Assembly: GCF_026151205.1 (NCBI RefSeq)
Contig: NC_087080.1
Location: forward strand, 9,471,837-9,535,836
Origin: Bolinopsis microptera
Lineage: Eukaryota > Ctenophora > Tentaculata > Lobata > Bolinopsidae
Direction of reading: 5' to 3'
DNA length: 64,000 nucleotides
The notes under the pieces were generated by a model. That model was not told where the DNA came from, did not search any database, and worked only from the letters and a program-made list of their open reading frames with translations. The translations under genes were made by a program, and so were the position numbers. Shown here one piece after another: positions 1-10,216 of the stretch. Position 1 is the stretch's first letter; each line of letters starts with the position of its first letter.

Positions 1-974
1 ATATTATGTTATTTATGATGGTATAAGTGTAGGATAATATCTTATTTTTCGTCTTATGTTTCTTTCTGTAACTGTCCCTTTTCATTGTTTCTTCTCGTTT
101 TCTTTCTTTTCAACTTTATTTTCTTTTTGTTTCTTCCCCTTATATCATCTTTTCAATTTCCCAACATCAAATAAGAAAAGTAGAAAGTAACTTAGAAATG
201 GTCGTATAATAGATTTATACTTTCACACAAAGTACGATTTTACAAGCAAAGTACGTTTTAGGATCATGAGAGCACATGTTAATGATGCAAGGGTAGACCA
301 CCTCCGGGATAGAATAATCAAGCGGGAAAAAACTCCGTGAGGTTGAGAAAATGCTAGAGCTGCAAGACCATGTCAGCAAAAAAAAACAAAACCTCTAGGT
401 TTGCAAAAGAATCAGAAATGTGCTTTATTTTAGCATACAATTACGAGAGCGTCAGTAAATTTTTAAGTTCCGAATTGAGACTTGAGAGAAAATAAGGTCT
501 TTAAAGCTTGTATTGTTCATGATACATCAAATGCCAAGATTTCACACATCAAACTTTATTGCATAACAATAACAATACTGCAGAGTTTCCATAATCCCTC
601 CCGTTATTATCTCGACCCGGTGCAGTAACGTACTTCCGAAGCCCTTCATCCCCCAGTACGTACCAAGAATCGCCGGCTTCACCGCCTATTGACGACACTA
701 ATGCGCGAGGAGCATGATGATGAAGCAAGAACTAAGAAGATGAAGCTTGTTTTATCCTTTATTTCTTTTTGTTATTTCACATTTTAATAAATTTTTGTTT
801 TCTACTTCTTACTTTTATTAAAGTGTTTTATTTGTACTCCTTCGTATAAAGTGGAAAAGAGGATCTAAATATAAAGCAAGGAGAAAGATGGGGAAGAAAG
901 GGTAGTATCAAAAAGTATTGTATTGGATTTTATAGTACGTTTAGGCGTTAAATTACAAAATTATTGATTCAGAG

Positions 975-1217
975 ATGGGCTATGCCCTACAGAGCTGTAG
1001 CATGCATGGGTGGTATCAAGACCAATATGGAGTTGAGTCCCTCAACAATGTTATCAAGAACTCGGTATTTGATGGGAACGCCAGCAAGAACTCTCTTCCC
1101 CTTCTTGTCATGGGATTAACAACCGAATTTTTGCCACGAAAAATCCGAGCTTTTCACCACAAAGGTCTGGATCCTACTTTCAAATTAACTTATTTGTTTT
1201 ACAAAAAAAGGATTTGA
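975..1217 (+). pseudogene. MULE-type transposase fragment, copy A (frameshifted)
   Basis: This is one of six copies of the same cassette (975, 11596, 17554, 21955, 25675, 27720). Relative to the copy at 11596 it lacks a base at the TNNGVES motif, so the upstream part is read in another frame. The downstream part shares the LNNVIKN and TTEFLPRK motifs. The family assignment rests on the NNGVES-LN pattern typical of MULE/SWIM-type transposases and is tentative. Nothing suggests activity: only about 80 residues remain, with no catalytic acidic residues. Confidence 0.5.
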
Positions 1218-1425
1218 TTGACTAATTAAAATATCATGAGAGCACATTTTACTGATGCACGGGTAGACCACCTCCGGGATAGAATAATCAAGCGGGAAAA
1301 AACTTCGTGAGGTTGAGAAAAAAAATTCATTATAGAATGCTATGCTACGGCAGTTTTAGTTTAATTATATTTAATAGAACGAATAAACAACGTTTTAAAT
1401 CAATTAATTTCAGTCACTGGTTTGA

Positions 1426-1632
1426 CTCAAACCTCTCTGCGATAAAGATGGAGATGATTTTCTGAAAGAATTGTCGAAGCATTTTTGTGTGTTCAGAATC
1501 AAAAGGTATTTGACGAAGGTAGTCAGAAAAGACCATAAAATTGAACTCTCCAGGATACAGCAGAAGGCTGTAGGTTATGCTAAGGGGCGGGAGTTGTTCG
1601 TTCTTGGGATGTCCACAGATGTGGTTATCTAA
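1426..1632 (+). CDS. Orphan exon-like ORF of unknown function
   Basis: A 68-codon open stretch ends at a TAA (1630-1632). It encodes a lysine- and arginine-rich, mixed-charge sequence with motifs such as FRIKRYLTKVVRKDHK and AKGRELFVLGMS. An in-frame TGA lies just upstream and there is no good initiator, so it looks like a terminal exon without its partner. It recurs in every 1112-bp unit (about 2538, 19628, 22406 and 23518) with few changes. I do not recognise the family. Confidence 0.4.
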   Translation, partial: LKPLCDKDGDDFLKELSKHFCVFRIKRYLTKVVRKDHKIELSRIQQKAVGYAKGRELFVLGMSTDVVI

Positions 1633-1806
1633 TTAATAAAATAAACATTTAATTGTTCGTATAACTAATTGCATGATTCTGGCCATATTCAATAACCTGT
1701 TATGAGATGGAACATATTATCAAATTAAAATTAAAATTAAATTATCTTATAAAGTATTCGCATTGGACGGTGACAACTGATATTTATCATTTATTCTTTT
1801 TAAGCT

Positions 1807-2376
1807 ATGTCCTCCAAAAAGAATGAAAGATTCGTCAGGATACATGCCCTTGATGGAGCTGAAAGCAGCTTCAAAGCTGTTGTGGCCAGAGGAAACTTGG
1901 TGAGTCTAATATTATCTAACTCTATACAAATTCATGTTGTTTCAAATGCATTCAATTTGTGTAGCTATCCCTTTATTCTAGAGTGCAACCGAAGATGCTT
2001 TTGATCAACAGAACGATTGCCTAGGTGAAGTAACACGTCTATACGATTTTAGTATGAGTAAGAATACAAATAATGCATTATAGAACGCTATGCTACGGCA
2101 GTTTTATTTTATTTAGATTTAATAGAACGAATAAAAAACGTTTAAAATCAATTAATTTCAGTGACCATGTACCAGTACCACAACTTTACAAAGTTAGATA
2201 ACCCCATCCAGAATCTGAGCCACGCAAAATTCCAAGGAGTCCCACAGAGCACGCTACTCAATTTAACGTTCGATTGTGTGGTAAAGCAACTATACGTAAA
2301 GGGCCTCAAATTTGTAGAGCTTAGCTCGACGCAGATGAAAGACTTCATATTATTGAACATAGAAGGGTACTTTTAG
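1807..2376 (+). CDS. Small three-exon gene, unit 1 of copy A
   Basis: Exon 1 (1807-1899, 31 codons from ATG) ends at a GTGAGT donor. Exon 2 (1982-2024) follows a CTAG acceptor and ends in phase 1 at GTGAAG. Exon 3 (2162-2376) follows an AATTTCAG acceptor and runs to TAG. The phases agree (0, then 1), giving about 117 residues. Exon 1 is basic (MSSKKNERFVRI). Exon 3 starts VTMYQYHNFTKLDNPI. I find no known domain, signal peptide or membrane segment. Similar copies lie at 2919, 20009, 22787 and 23899. Intron and exon are equally conserved between copies, which shows recent duplication and says nothing about selection. Confidence 0.5.
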
Positions 2377-2918
2377 AATGTACACACTGTTCGAGATTAA
2401 GCACGACAGTTCCACAAAGGAAGACACACGGGCTAAGCGTGAAGGTTATTTGGAAACAATACCTAACCCATTGTTCAAATTAAACCTGTACTTCCTGAAG
2501 TTTTCGTTTCAATTGCAGAAGTCTTATACTGGTTTGACTCAAACCTCTCTGTGATAAAGATGGAGATGATTTTCTGAAAGAATTGTCGAAGCGTTTTTGT
2601 GTGTTCAGAATCAAAAGGTATTTGACGAAAGTAGTCAGAAAAGACCATAAAATTGAACTCTCCAGGATACAGCAGAAGGCTGTAGGTTATGCTAAGGGGC
2701 GGGAGTTGTTCGTTCTTGGGATGTCCACAGATGTGGTTATCTAATTAATAAAATAAACATTTAATTGTTCGTATAACTAATTGCATGATTCTGGCCATAT
2801 TCAATAACCTGTCATGAGATGGAACATATTATCAAATTAAAATTAAAATTAAATTATCTTATAAAGTATTCGCATTGGACGGTGACAACTGATATTTATC
2901 ATTTATTCTTTTTAAGCT

Positions 2919-3488
2919 ATGTCCTCCAAAAAGAATGAAAGATTCGTCAGGATACAAGCCCTTGATGGAGCTGAAAGCAGCTTCAAAGCTGTTGTGGCCA
3001 GAGGAAACTTGGTGAGTCTAATATTATCTAACTCTATACAAATTCATGTTGTTTCAAATGCATTCAATTTGTGTAGCTATCCCTTTATTCTAGAGTGCAA
3101 CCGAAGATGCTTTTGATCAACAGAACGATTGCCTAGGTAAAGTAACACGTCTATACGATTTTAGTATGAGTAAGAATACAAATAATGCATTATAGAATGC
3201 TATGCTACGGCAGTTTTATTTTATTTAGATTTAATAGAACGAATAAAAAACGTTTAAAATCAATTAATTTCAGTGACCATGTACCAGTACCACAACTTTA
3301 CAAAGTTAGATAACCCCATCCAGAATCTGAGCCACGCAAAATTCCAAGGAGTCCCACAGAGCACGCTACTCAATTTAAGGTTCGATTGTGTGGTAAAGCA
3401 ACTATACGTAAAGGGCCTCAAATTTGTAGAGCTTAGCTCGACGCAGATGAAAGACTTCATATTATTGAACATAGAAGGGTACTTTTAG
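2919..3488 (+). CDS. Small three-exon gene, unit 2 of copy A
   Basis: This is the 1112-bp-shifted duplicate of the gene at 1807, with the same splice sites. Exon 1 is 2919-3011, exon 2 is about 3094-3136 and exon 3 is about 3274-3488. Differences are few: His to Gln at residue 13 of exon 1 and Thr to Arg in the NLxFDC motif of exon 3. It has no recognised family. Confidence 0.5.
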
Positions 3489-3489
3489 A

Positions 3490-3720
3490 ATGTACACACT
3501 GTACGAGATTAAGCACGACAGTTCCACAAAGGAAGACACACGGGCTAAGCGTGAAGGTTATTTGGAAACAATAACTAACCCATTGTTCAAATTAAACCTG
3601 TACTTCCTGAGGTTTTCGTTTCAATTGCAGAAGTCTTATACCTGTATTAATGATTACGTTAAAATAGTAAGATGTTTAAAGCAGGTACTCAGCTCTATTC
3701 AACATCACTGGAGGTATTAG
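3490..3720 (+). pseudogene. C-terminal ORF, truncated copy
   Basis: The ORF starts MYTLYEIKHDSSTKEDTRAK right after the stop of the gene at 2919, in a different frame. It is cut at 76 residues by a frameshift near 3698, where longer copies (16176-16537 and 20580-20945) continue to about 121 residues. The remnant is rich in Lys, Phe and Leu and of unknown function. The downstream part is also deleted relative to those copies: the TTFFRENREYE stretch is missing near 3750. Confidence 0.45.
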
Positions 3721-3895
3721 CGACGCCAGAATTCTGATTCAGAAGGTGACAACATTAGGACTCTACTCACTTATGTAATCTAGAGGAACGTGTTTTGTGA
3801 AACGGAAACTGGAGCAGTATTCACATCAGCTGAGATGCGAGACTGAGATATTATGTTATTTATGATGTTATAAGTGTAGGATAATCGACCTTCAC

Positions 3896-5509
3896 ATGCA
3901 ACACCTGCTAACCAATGAACATGGTTTGAAAGACCATCAAAACCGAGTCAAAAACATAGAAGACCATTGTAAAGGAGAACTAAGTGAAGATGTAAGTGGT
4001 GTCAAAAAGGCTATTAAAGACCTTCAGAAACAAATCACAGATCTTTCCACCAAAGGTCTTGTCTCATCTACTGCTCCCAAGCTTGACACTGAGAAATTGA
4101 TACATGATATCATAGACCAGCTTGATGAACATACTCGGCAGGAACCGCATATTTCTCTTGAACTGAAGGAAATCAAGCAGTCTCTAGACCAACTATCTTC
4201 CCAACAGACGACAATTCCTCATGATCAGCCATCATCTGGTTCTGCATTAAATGATAAGCACCTTCTATCAAAGACCACCTTTAAACATGAGGAAAAACCT
4301 GTGGTAGACACCGTGGAAGAATTCATCGACAGTGATGCTGAATCAGACCTTCTCCAATACTGCGAATCTCTTCAGTTCAGTCAGGAGAATGGGCATTCAG
4401 TATGTTCTTTTGGAGAGAAGTACAAGTATAGCGGATCCAGAGATGAGAATAAGAAAACCGTGGAGATCCCTGATAAAATTGCTGCACTTGTCCTGAAAAT
4501 CAATGAGGAGTTCTGTGCAGAAGGAAACCCTGTAATGAATAGCGTGTTGATCAACCGCTATGAAGAAGGCGAGGGTTATCTGCCTGAACATTCAGACAAT
4601 GAACCGGTGATACATCCAGAGTCTAGCATATTGACTCTTTCCATTGGAGGTGAATGCAAAGTCCTCTTCACTGAAACGAACAACCCAGTTCACACGCACA
4701 AGTGTACTCCAAGATCAGTTTACAGGATGACCAGAAGGAGTCAGGCTCACTACAAGCACTCTATCCAGAAGGGGTCAGTCACTGGTGCAGTACGATATAG
4801 TTTCACCTTCAGATCAATAGATGGAAAGAATCGTGCCAGTACTTGTATCTTCTCTGATTCAAATGGAGCAGGTATGAAATTTGGAGAGGATCACAAAAGG
4901 AGCTTTGGTAAGTGGCTGCCTGGTCGGAATGTTTGGACTCCTACAATAGATGACATTAACCCATATCTTGCATGTGGATACAAGAACATTGTTATTATGT
5001 GTGGTATAAATGATGTTAGAAGACCATCTGTTAAATCTCAGCGTGAAATTTTTGCTATATTTAGTCATCTAGAATTCAAGATTGAGCAAATTCAAGAGGC
5101 CAATCCAACTGCCCAAGTATTTCTTTGTCCTCTTTTACCAACTCGAAATGCTGATTTAAATAGGAAAGTTCTTTACTTTATAGAGCTTATTCGTCGTGAG
5201 CTACTTCCCAAAAACTTTGGTGTCCAGTTCGTTGATGGCTTTGATGACTTCCTGGATAATAACACTGGCTTACTTTGCCTAACCTTGTCCAGGGAGTTTG
5301 ACAAATATGGCCGGACGGATTACCTGCACCTTAATTGGAAGGGAGTGGCCAAACTTGCTACTTTAATCCGTAATACTGTCCTCGTTAGGATGCATGGAGG
5401 GACTGATAGGAGGAAGAGGGGGAGGAGGGACGGTAAGGTTGGTTCAACACTTTATTCTCATGCCGCCGGAGGACAGCCTCATGTTGAAGGCTATCAGCCT
5501 CCAACATGA
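3896..5509 (+). CDS. LINE ORF1: coiled coil, AlkB-like dioxygenase, SGNH esterase
   Basis: This 537-residue ORF1 protein has a charged, probably coiled-coil N-terminus (about 10-65) and an acidic linker. Residues about 150-308 match the AlkB-type 2-oxoglutarate/Fe(II) fold: LINRYEEGEGYLPEHSDNE with candidate iron ligands H232 and D234, a third histidine at H285 or H288, and R300/R306 in RYSFTFR for 2-oxoglutarate binding. An SGNH-hydrolase-like domain follows: S322 in SDSNG, N372 in GINDVR, and D475/H478 in DYLHLNW. The C-terminus (500-537) is basic. Esterase domains are known in CR1/L2 ORF1. The AlkB domain is the unusual part. The function, possibly RNA demethylation or RNP handling, is inference. 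The start may not be native because the element begins just upstream. Confidence 0.85.
   Translation: MQHLLTNEHGLKDHQNRVKNIEDHCKGELSEDVSGVKKAIKDLQKQITDLSTKGLVSSTAPKLDTEKLIHDIIDQLDEHTRQEPHISLELKEIKQSLDQLSSQQTTIPHDQPSSGSALNDKHLLSKTTFKHEEKPVVDTVEEFIDSDAESDLLQYCESLQFSQENGHSVCSFGEKYKYSGSRDENKKTVEIPDKIAALVLKINEEFCAEGNPVMNSVLINRYEEGEGYLPEHSDNEPVIHPESSILTLSIGGECKVLFTETNNPVHTHKCTPRSVYRMTRRSQAHYKHSIQKGSVTGAVRYSFTFRSIDGKNRASTCIFSDSNGAGMKFGEDHKRSFGKWLPGRNVWTPTIDDINPYLACGYKNIVIMCGINDVRRPSVKSQREIFAIFSHLEFKIEQIQEANPTAQVFLCPLLPTRNADLNRKVLYFIELIRRELLPKNFGVQFVDGFDDFLDNNTGLLCLTLSREFDKYGRTDYLHLNWKGVAKLATLIRNTVLVRMHGGTDRRKRGRRDGKVGSTLYSHAAGGQPHVEGYQPPT
5506..5509 (+). promoter_or_regulatory. ATGA overlap of ORF1 stop and ORF2 start
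   Basis: The ORF2 ATG is 5506-5508 and the ORF1 TGA is 5507-5509, so stop and start share two bases. Stop-start overlaps of this kind support translation by termination-reinitiation in some two-ORF LINEs. Another in-frame ATG lies further into ORF2, but the first one precedes the PHD cysteines and fits best. Confidence 0.7.
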
Positions 5510-8500
5510 ATGTTCTTAAAAAAGAGGTCTGTGCCCACTGTTTAAAAAGTATCTATTTAGGTCAATCTATATTTGAATGCTACAACTGTAACTGTCCCAT
5601 TCACTCTAGATGCTATAACACCAGTGACAAACAAAATCAAAAAGTTGACTTGTACTGCAATAATTGTCTCCACCTAGCAGTAATCCGTTATAACCCATTC
5701 AAGCTTCTGAATGATGACAATGATGATAACACTGATGCAGATGATGTTACACGTAAAATCTCTGAGGTACTTGAAAGCTGTGACTCATATTCTGTAAAAG
5801 GCATAAACCACACCTTTGCTCACGAATTACAAGTGCAAAACTCACTAATATTTCAAAATCTTGATGGCAACAAATCAAACTTTGACTCGCTGGCAATTGA
5901 AATAGCTAGATTTACTAACAAATTCTCTGTAATTGGTCTTGCTGAAACAAATGTAGGCCCTGAATTGAAAAACTTGTACGAACTCACAGGCTATGAGAGC
6001 TTCTATCAAGATACCTTTGACTCGAAAGTAAAAGGCTCAGGAGTAGCTCTATATGTCCTTAACTCCTTTAATGCTGTTAAAAATAACAACCTGTCACAAG
6101 TAACAGAAAATCTAGAAACCCTCTTTGTAACCATAGGAAGTATAGGAAATTCTACTTCTATAGGAGTAATATACCGCCCTCCAAGTGGCAATGCTGAGCA
6201 AGCTCTCCAAGAATTGTCGTCAATCCTTGATAAAGCACCAAAACATACACACATTGCAGGTGATTTTAACATTAATCTCCATGGTAAACACAGTAACATT
6301 ATTGCACAGTATGAAGACGTCCTATTCAGTAGAGGCTTCTTCCCATTGATATCATTAGCAACTCATGAAAAGCCTGGATGTAATGCCTCGTGCATCGACA
6401 ACATCATTACAAATGACCTAGACTCTGTTACTGCCTCTGGAGTCATAACTGATCACATATCTCATCACCTACCTATATTTACAATATTTGACTGGGAAAT
6501 TAGCAAGACCAAAAATATTCACAAGCACACTCAATACTATGACTATTGTAAATCAAACACTGATAAATTTGCTGAAGTCTTGGGTAACAAACTAGACAAT
6601 GAACCAATTATAGATTTTACTAACTTTCATGATATCTTTAAAAACAGCATTGACGAAACCTGCAAACTAGCTGTACCCAAAACCACTAAGCGCACTATGC
6701 AGAACAACCCATGGATTACTGGCGGGATTATAGCCTCAGTAAACCACTGCCATGGGCTGTATGATGACTGGGCGAAAGTCAGGAAAGTTAAGTGTAAACA
6801 AGGCGAAACTGACACAAAAGGGGGCACATGCGTGTGTTCTATCTGCTGTAATAAAAGAAACCGTTATGATGACTACAAAGAATATAGAAAGGCTCTAAAA
6901 AAGGTTCGTAAAAAAGCTGTATCTGAATATTATTCTGACAAGTTTCTTGAAACTCAGGGAAATTCCAAGAAAACCTGGGAACTGATAAATAAAATTCGTG
7001 GCAAACAGAAACGTGATATCAGACCTATATTTACCATAGACAATGAAAAGATAACTGATCGCAGAGTTATAGCTAATGAATTCAATAAGTATTTTGTATC
7101 CCTAGCATCTAACCTTAATGCAGCCTACACAGAACTAGGAGAGATACAAATAAATCAGCTTCCAAGTTTCTGTGACTTCTTACCTAAATCGAATACAGCT
7201 AATATATATCTACATGACTGCTCACCTGAGGAGGTGGCTAAGATCATATCGGAACTTAAGAATGGCAAGGCTAGCGACATACCAGTACATATAGTAAAGG
7301 CAGTATCAGGCAAAATTAGCCCACTACTATCGGTATTGTACAACGAATGTATGCAACAGGGATTTTTTCCAGACGACCTAAAAGTAGGTAAAATAAGTCC
7401 AATATATAAGAAAGAAAATGCTGAGCTTCTTGAAAATTACAGGCCTATCTCAACCTTAGCAATATTCGGTAAAATACTTGAAAAAATCATATTCTCCAGG
7501 CTTTACAGTTTCTTCCAGTCGCAAGGATTATTATATGAAAATCAATATGGCTTTAGAAAAAATCACTCGACAAGCCATGCACTCAACTTTTCTGTCGACT
7601 ACATTGAAAAATCTTTAAGAGATAAAAATCACGTACTAGGCATCTTCATTGATTTAAGTAAAGCTTTTGACACAATCTGTCATGATAAACTGCTTAAAAA
7701 ACTGAATGATTATGGAATTCGAGGGACTGCAAATAAATTGATAGCCAGTTACCTTTCTAATAGACAGCAATATGTTTCAGTACTTGGAGAAGAATCCGAA
7801 AAACTGTCTGTAATATTTGGTGTTCCTCAGGGGTCAGTATTAGGTCCCTTGCTTTTCATTATCTACATCAATGAAATATATAGAGTATCAGACCTAGGTA
7901 AGTTTATACTTTTTGCCGATGACACCAACATATTTGTTGTAGATAAATGTATAAAAACACTTTACTGCAAAGCTAATAAAATTCTTAAACTTGTTCATCA
8001 GTATATGAAGAGTAACTTGCTGCATATCAACATAAAGAAATGTTGCTATATCCACTTTAAGCCGAACTGTAGAAATGAACCAGATTCAAACACCAATGAA
8101 TTAGAACTGACACTAAATAATATAGTAATTAAAAAGGTGGAGGAAACTAAGTTTCTTGGAGTCATTATTGACCAAAAACTGAACTGGGATGCTCACTTAA
8201 GAGCGTTAAACCGTAAATTGAAATGTGAGATAGGTAGACTATGTGGAATTAGACGCTGTGTACCTAAAAAACTATATAAGGACCTGTACCACACCCTTTT
8301 TGAATCACACCTATGTTATGGAATATCTGTTTGGGGAGGTGTATCAAATAATAAACTAGAAGCCATATTTAAAACACAAAAGAAATGCATAAGAATTCTC
8401 TTTGGTGATAATGATGCATACTTCAATAAGTTCAAAACATGTGCCAGAGTAAGGCCTATCACTAGGGATAAGACCGGTAAAGTTATCAAGCAGATGTTAG

Positions 8501-8889
8501 GCAAAGATTTCTTTGAACTAGAACACAGTAAACCAATCTGTAACGAGTATAACTTCCTGACTGTCCACAATCTTCATAAGTTGCACTGTTTACTGGAAAT
8601 GTTCAAAATTAATAAGTTCCAATCACCAATCTCAATGTTCTCTTTATTCAACAGGTCACCAAGACGAGACAACTACTTCATCCCACCCACTCCATCCTCA
8701 CTATACATCTATCAATCAACTAGTATTTGGAATCACTGCCGTAAGTCAACAAGTGAAATAGACTTCTCCACTCCCATCAGTATATTCAAGAATAATCTTA
8801 AGAAATCTTTGTTAGAACTACAGTCTAAATATGACCGACAACTTTGGTGCAGTTACAACTTTGATGCAAATGAATTATCATTGAAATAG
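5506..8889 (+). CDS. LINE ORF2: PHD finger, APE endonuclease, reverse transcriptase
   Basis: This 1127-residue protein nicks target DNA and reverse-transcribes the element RNA. A PHD finger has the full Cys4-His-Cys3 set (C9, C12, C25, C28, H33, C36, C51, C54). The endonuclease spans about 115-330 with E147 in AETN, GDFN (D253, N255) and D316/H317. The reverse transcriptase spans about 560-850 with IDLSKAFD (D716), GVPQGSVLGPLLF and FADD (F803-D806). The C-terminus is Cys/His-rich. No stop or frameshift is visible. Its ATG overlaps the ORF1 stop in ATGA, pointing to termination-reinitiation. It resembles CR1/L2-clade elements; exact placement needs a tree. Confidence 0.93.
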   Translation: MNVLKKEVCAHCLKSIYLGQSIFECYNCNCPIHSRCYNTSDKQNQKVDLYCNNCLHLAVIRYNPFKLLNDDNDDNTDADDVTRKISEVLESCDSYSVKGINHTFAHELQVQNSLIFQNLDGNKSNFDSLAIEIARFTNKFSVIGLAETNVGPELKNLYELTGYESFYQDTFDSKVKGSGVALYVLNSFNAVKNNNLSQVTENLETLFVTIGSIGNSTSIGVIYRPPSGNAEQALQELSSILDKAPKHTHIAGDFNINLHGKHSNIIAQYEDVLFSRGFFPLISLATHEKPGCNASCIDNIITNDLDSVTASGVITDHISHHLPIFTIFDWEISKTKNIHKHTQYYDYCKSNTDKFAEVLGNKLDNEPIIDFTNFHDIFKNSIDETCKLAVPKTTKRTMQNNPWITGGIIASVNHCHGLYDDWAKVRKVKCKQGETDTKGGTCVCSICCNKRNRYDDYKEYRKALKKVRKKAVSEYYSDKFLETQGNSKKTWELINKIRGKQKRDIRPIFTIDNEKITDRRVIANEFNKYFVSLASNLNAAYTELGEIQINQLPSFCDFLPKSNTANIYLHDCSPEEVAKIISELKNGKASDIPVHIVKAVSGKISPLLSVLYNECMQQGFFPDDLKVGKISPIYKKENAELLENYRPISTLAIFGKILEKIIFSRLYSFFQSQGLLYENQYGFRKNHSTSHALNFSVDYIEKSLRDKNHVLGIFIDLSKAFDTICHDKLLKKLNDYGIRGTANKLIASYLSNRQQYVSVLGEESEKLSVIFGVPQGSVLGPLLFIIYINEIYRVSDLGKFILFADDTNIFVVDKCIKTLYCKANKILKLVHQYMKSNLLHINIKKCCYIHFKPNCRNEPDSNTNELELTLNNIVIKKVEETKFLGVIIDQKLNWDAHLRALNRKLKCEIGRLCGIRRCVPKKLYKDLYHTLFESHLCYGISVWGGVSNNKLEAIFKTQKKCIRILFGDNDAYFNKFKTCARVRPITRDKTGKVIKQMLGKDFFELEHSKPICNEYNFLTVHNLHKLHCLLEMFKINKFQSPISMFSLFNRSPRRDNYFIPPTPSSLYIYQSTSIWNHCRKSTSEIDFSTPISIFKNNLKKSLLELQSKYDRQLWCSYNFDANELSLK

Positions 8890-10216
8890 GTTGATTTAGT
8901 AAACATAATCACATGAGTAAACCACGGTGTTATTGCAAAAAACCATGACAAGGGTATCAGACCTATATTAATCTAAGAGACGACACAAAACGAATCATCA
9001 TACAACAAATTTTAAAATCCTGCGGCACAGGATCTTGTTGTTTTCCTACTCTACCTCTCCCAAACCCCTCTCTCCTTCTCCTCTCTTCAGGTTTATTCTT
9101 CAATTTTTTTTAAATTAGATAGCAGATGTATTTTCTTTTAAATGAAGTAATGGCATTATACATTGATTGGTATCGTATGTATGTTGTGTATAGTGTTTGC
9201 TGACTGGGTATATGCTATATATTTTGAGGCTCACGACGTCTCGTCCCATGGGCGGAGTTGTAGGCTGAGTATGTGTTCTCCTTACTTCGTATGGGGAAAC
9301 ATTGACAGGTTTGCCTTAGCCTTTGGGACGAGTGTTTGCCCACCGGGGATCCAAAAATATGATTATCATGGACATTACTTTGACACATAAACTAATCAAA
9401 CGACTTGAATGATTCCAGAAAATTTTACTAACTGCATTTAGCTAGTTTATAGTAAATACACACGATCGCAGAATAGAGGAGCACAATTGGGTTCTTTGTT
9501 CTGCGACTGTGTTTCCTCGGTGGGCCGACAGGTTTTTGTTGTGTAGTAGTGCTGGGGAAAAAAAAACGCTTTAACTATCAATGAGAGTACAAATTTTTAA
9601 TTCTTGACCTTAGTGCCACAGTTTCTGTGGTAAAAACAAATTTATAGTTAAACGTTATATAATGTAGAAGGGCATGATTTACTCACATCACTAAGCATCT
9701 GGATGGATAATTAGCACACAAGGATAAACTGACCTTTAAACATGACCACCAACTATAATACCACGTAACCATAGCTCCGAAATAAATAAATTGCTCTATA
9801 TAGAAACATCTGGCCTGATCCTATCACATTGTGGTCCCCAGGGGTTCGGTAAAGCCCTTACAGGCAACTGGGTCCTTTTACCAGCCACAATAAAATTGGT
9901 CATGCCAGTACTGTCATAAACTGTAACCAACTATTTAAAAATTAGACATCTTTAGCTAAATTTTAAATTTTAAGTCATAGAGCAATCTTCTTAATTTTAA
10001 AATTTTTAAGAATTATATTTTACCCTAACTATGATGTGGTGGCATTTCATACTTAACTAAATTTCAACTTTGAAAGTAAATAGATTATTAGTGACAACAA
10101 ATTATAGTTTAAGACATCCATTCTGCATTGTGTTTCCAATATTAGAATTTATGATATGTATTGATTGAATAATTGGTAATAAATTTAACTTTTGTTTTAT
10201 TAACTTTTGTTTTATT
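8890..10216 (+). other. LINE 3' untranslated region and tail
   Basis: There is no convincing gene here; short ORFs at 9163 and elsewhere look random. A small stem (ccacag-tttc-tgtgg) lies near 9618. The end carries two copies of a 15-base AT-rich repeat just before the array sequence resumes. Structured 3' ends and short terminal repeats fit recognition by the element's own reverse transcriptase, but that is inference. Confidence 0.6.

Larger units (their letters stand above)
1416..3639 (+). repeat. Two tandem 1112-bp units (copy A)
   Basis: Unit 1 runs 1416-2527 and unit 2 runs 2528-3639, nearly identical. The join fuses ...agaagtcttat with actggtttgac. The longer downstream sequence, which continues agaagtcttatacctg, shows where the duplication broke. 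Each unit holds an orphan exon-like ORF, a three-exon small gene and the start of a C-terminal ORF. The same pair recurs at 22396-24619. Copy C has one full unit (19618-20729) preceded by a partial one. Confidence 0.92.
1..3847 (+). repeat. Array copy A
   Basis: This copy holds the leader, a basic ORF start at 266 broken by an extra A in an A-run near 330, a frameshifted MULE-type fragment at 975, a second basic ORF start at 1236, and a 1112-bp unit repeated twice (1416-3639). It ends with a short C-terminal ORF. It matches copy D in layout almost base for base. Confidence 0.85.
3886..10216 (+). mobile_element. LINE with AlkB-SGNH ORF1 and PHD-EN-RT ORF2
   Basis: A 6.3-kb non-LTR retrotransposon interrupts the array leader between gtgtaggataat and atcttatttttcg. 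The uninterrupted leader is present near 16612, 21020, 24858 and 32, so the boundaries are well fixed. It has two long intact ORFs, a 1.3-kb 3' region and a tail with a 15-base repeat (taacttttgttttat) instead of poly(A), as in CR1/L2-type elements. I see no clear target-site duplication. ORF1 starts only 10 bases from the left junction, so the 5' end is probably truncated. Both ORFs are undamaged, which implies a young insertion. Confidence 0.93.

Noticed and set aside
9163-9390. 75-codon ORF in the LINE 3' region
   Set aside because: Short, no domain, and placed in a 3' untranslated region; random ORFs of this size are expected.
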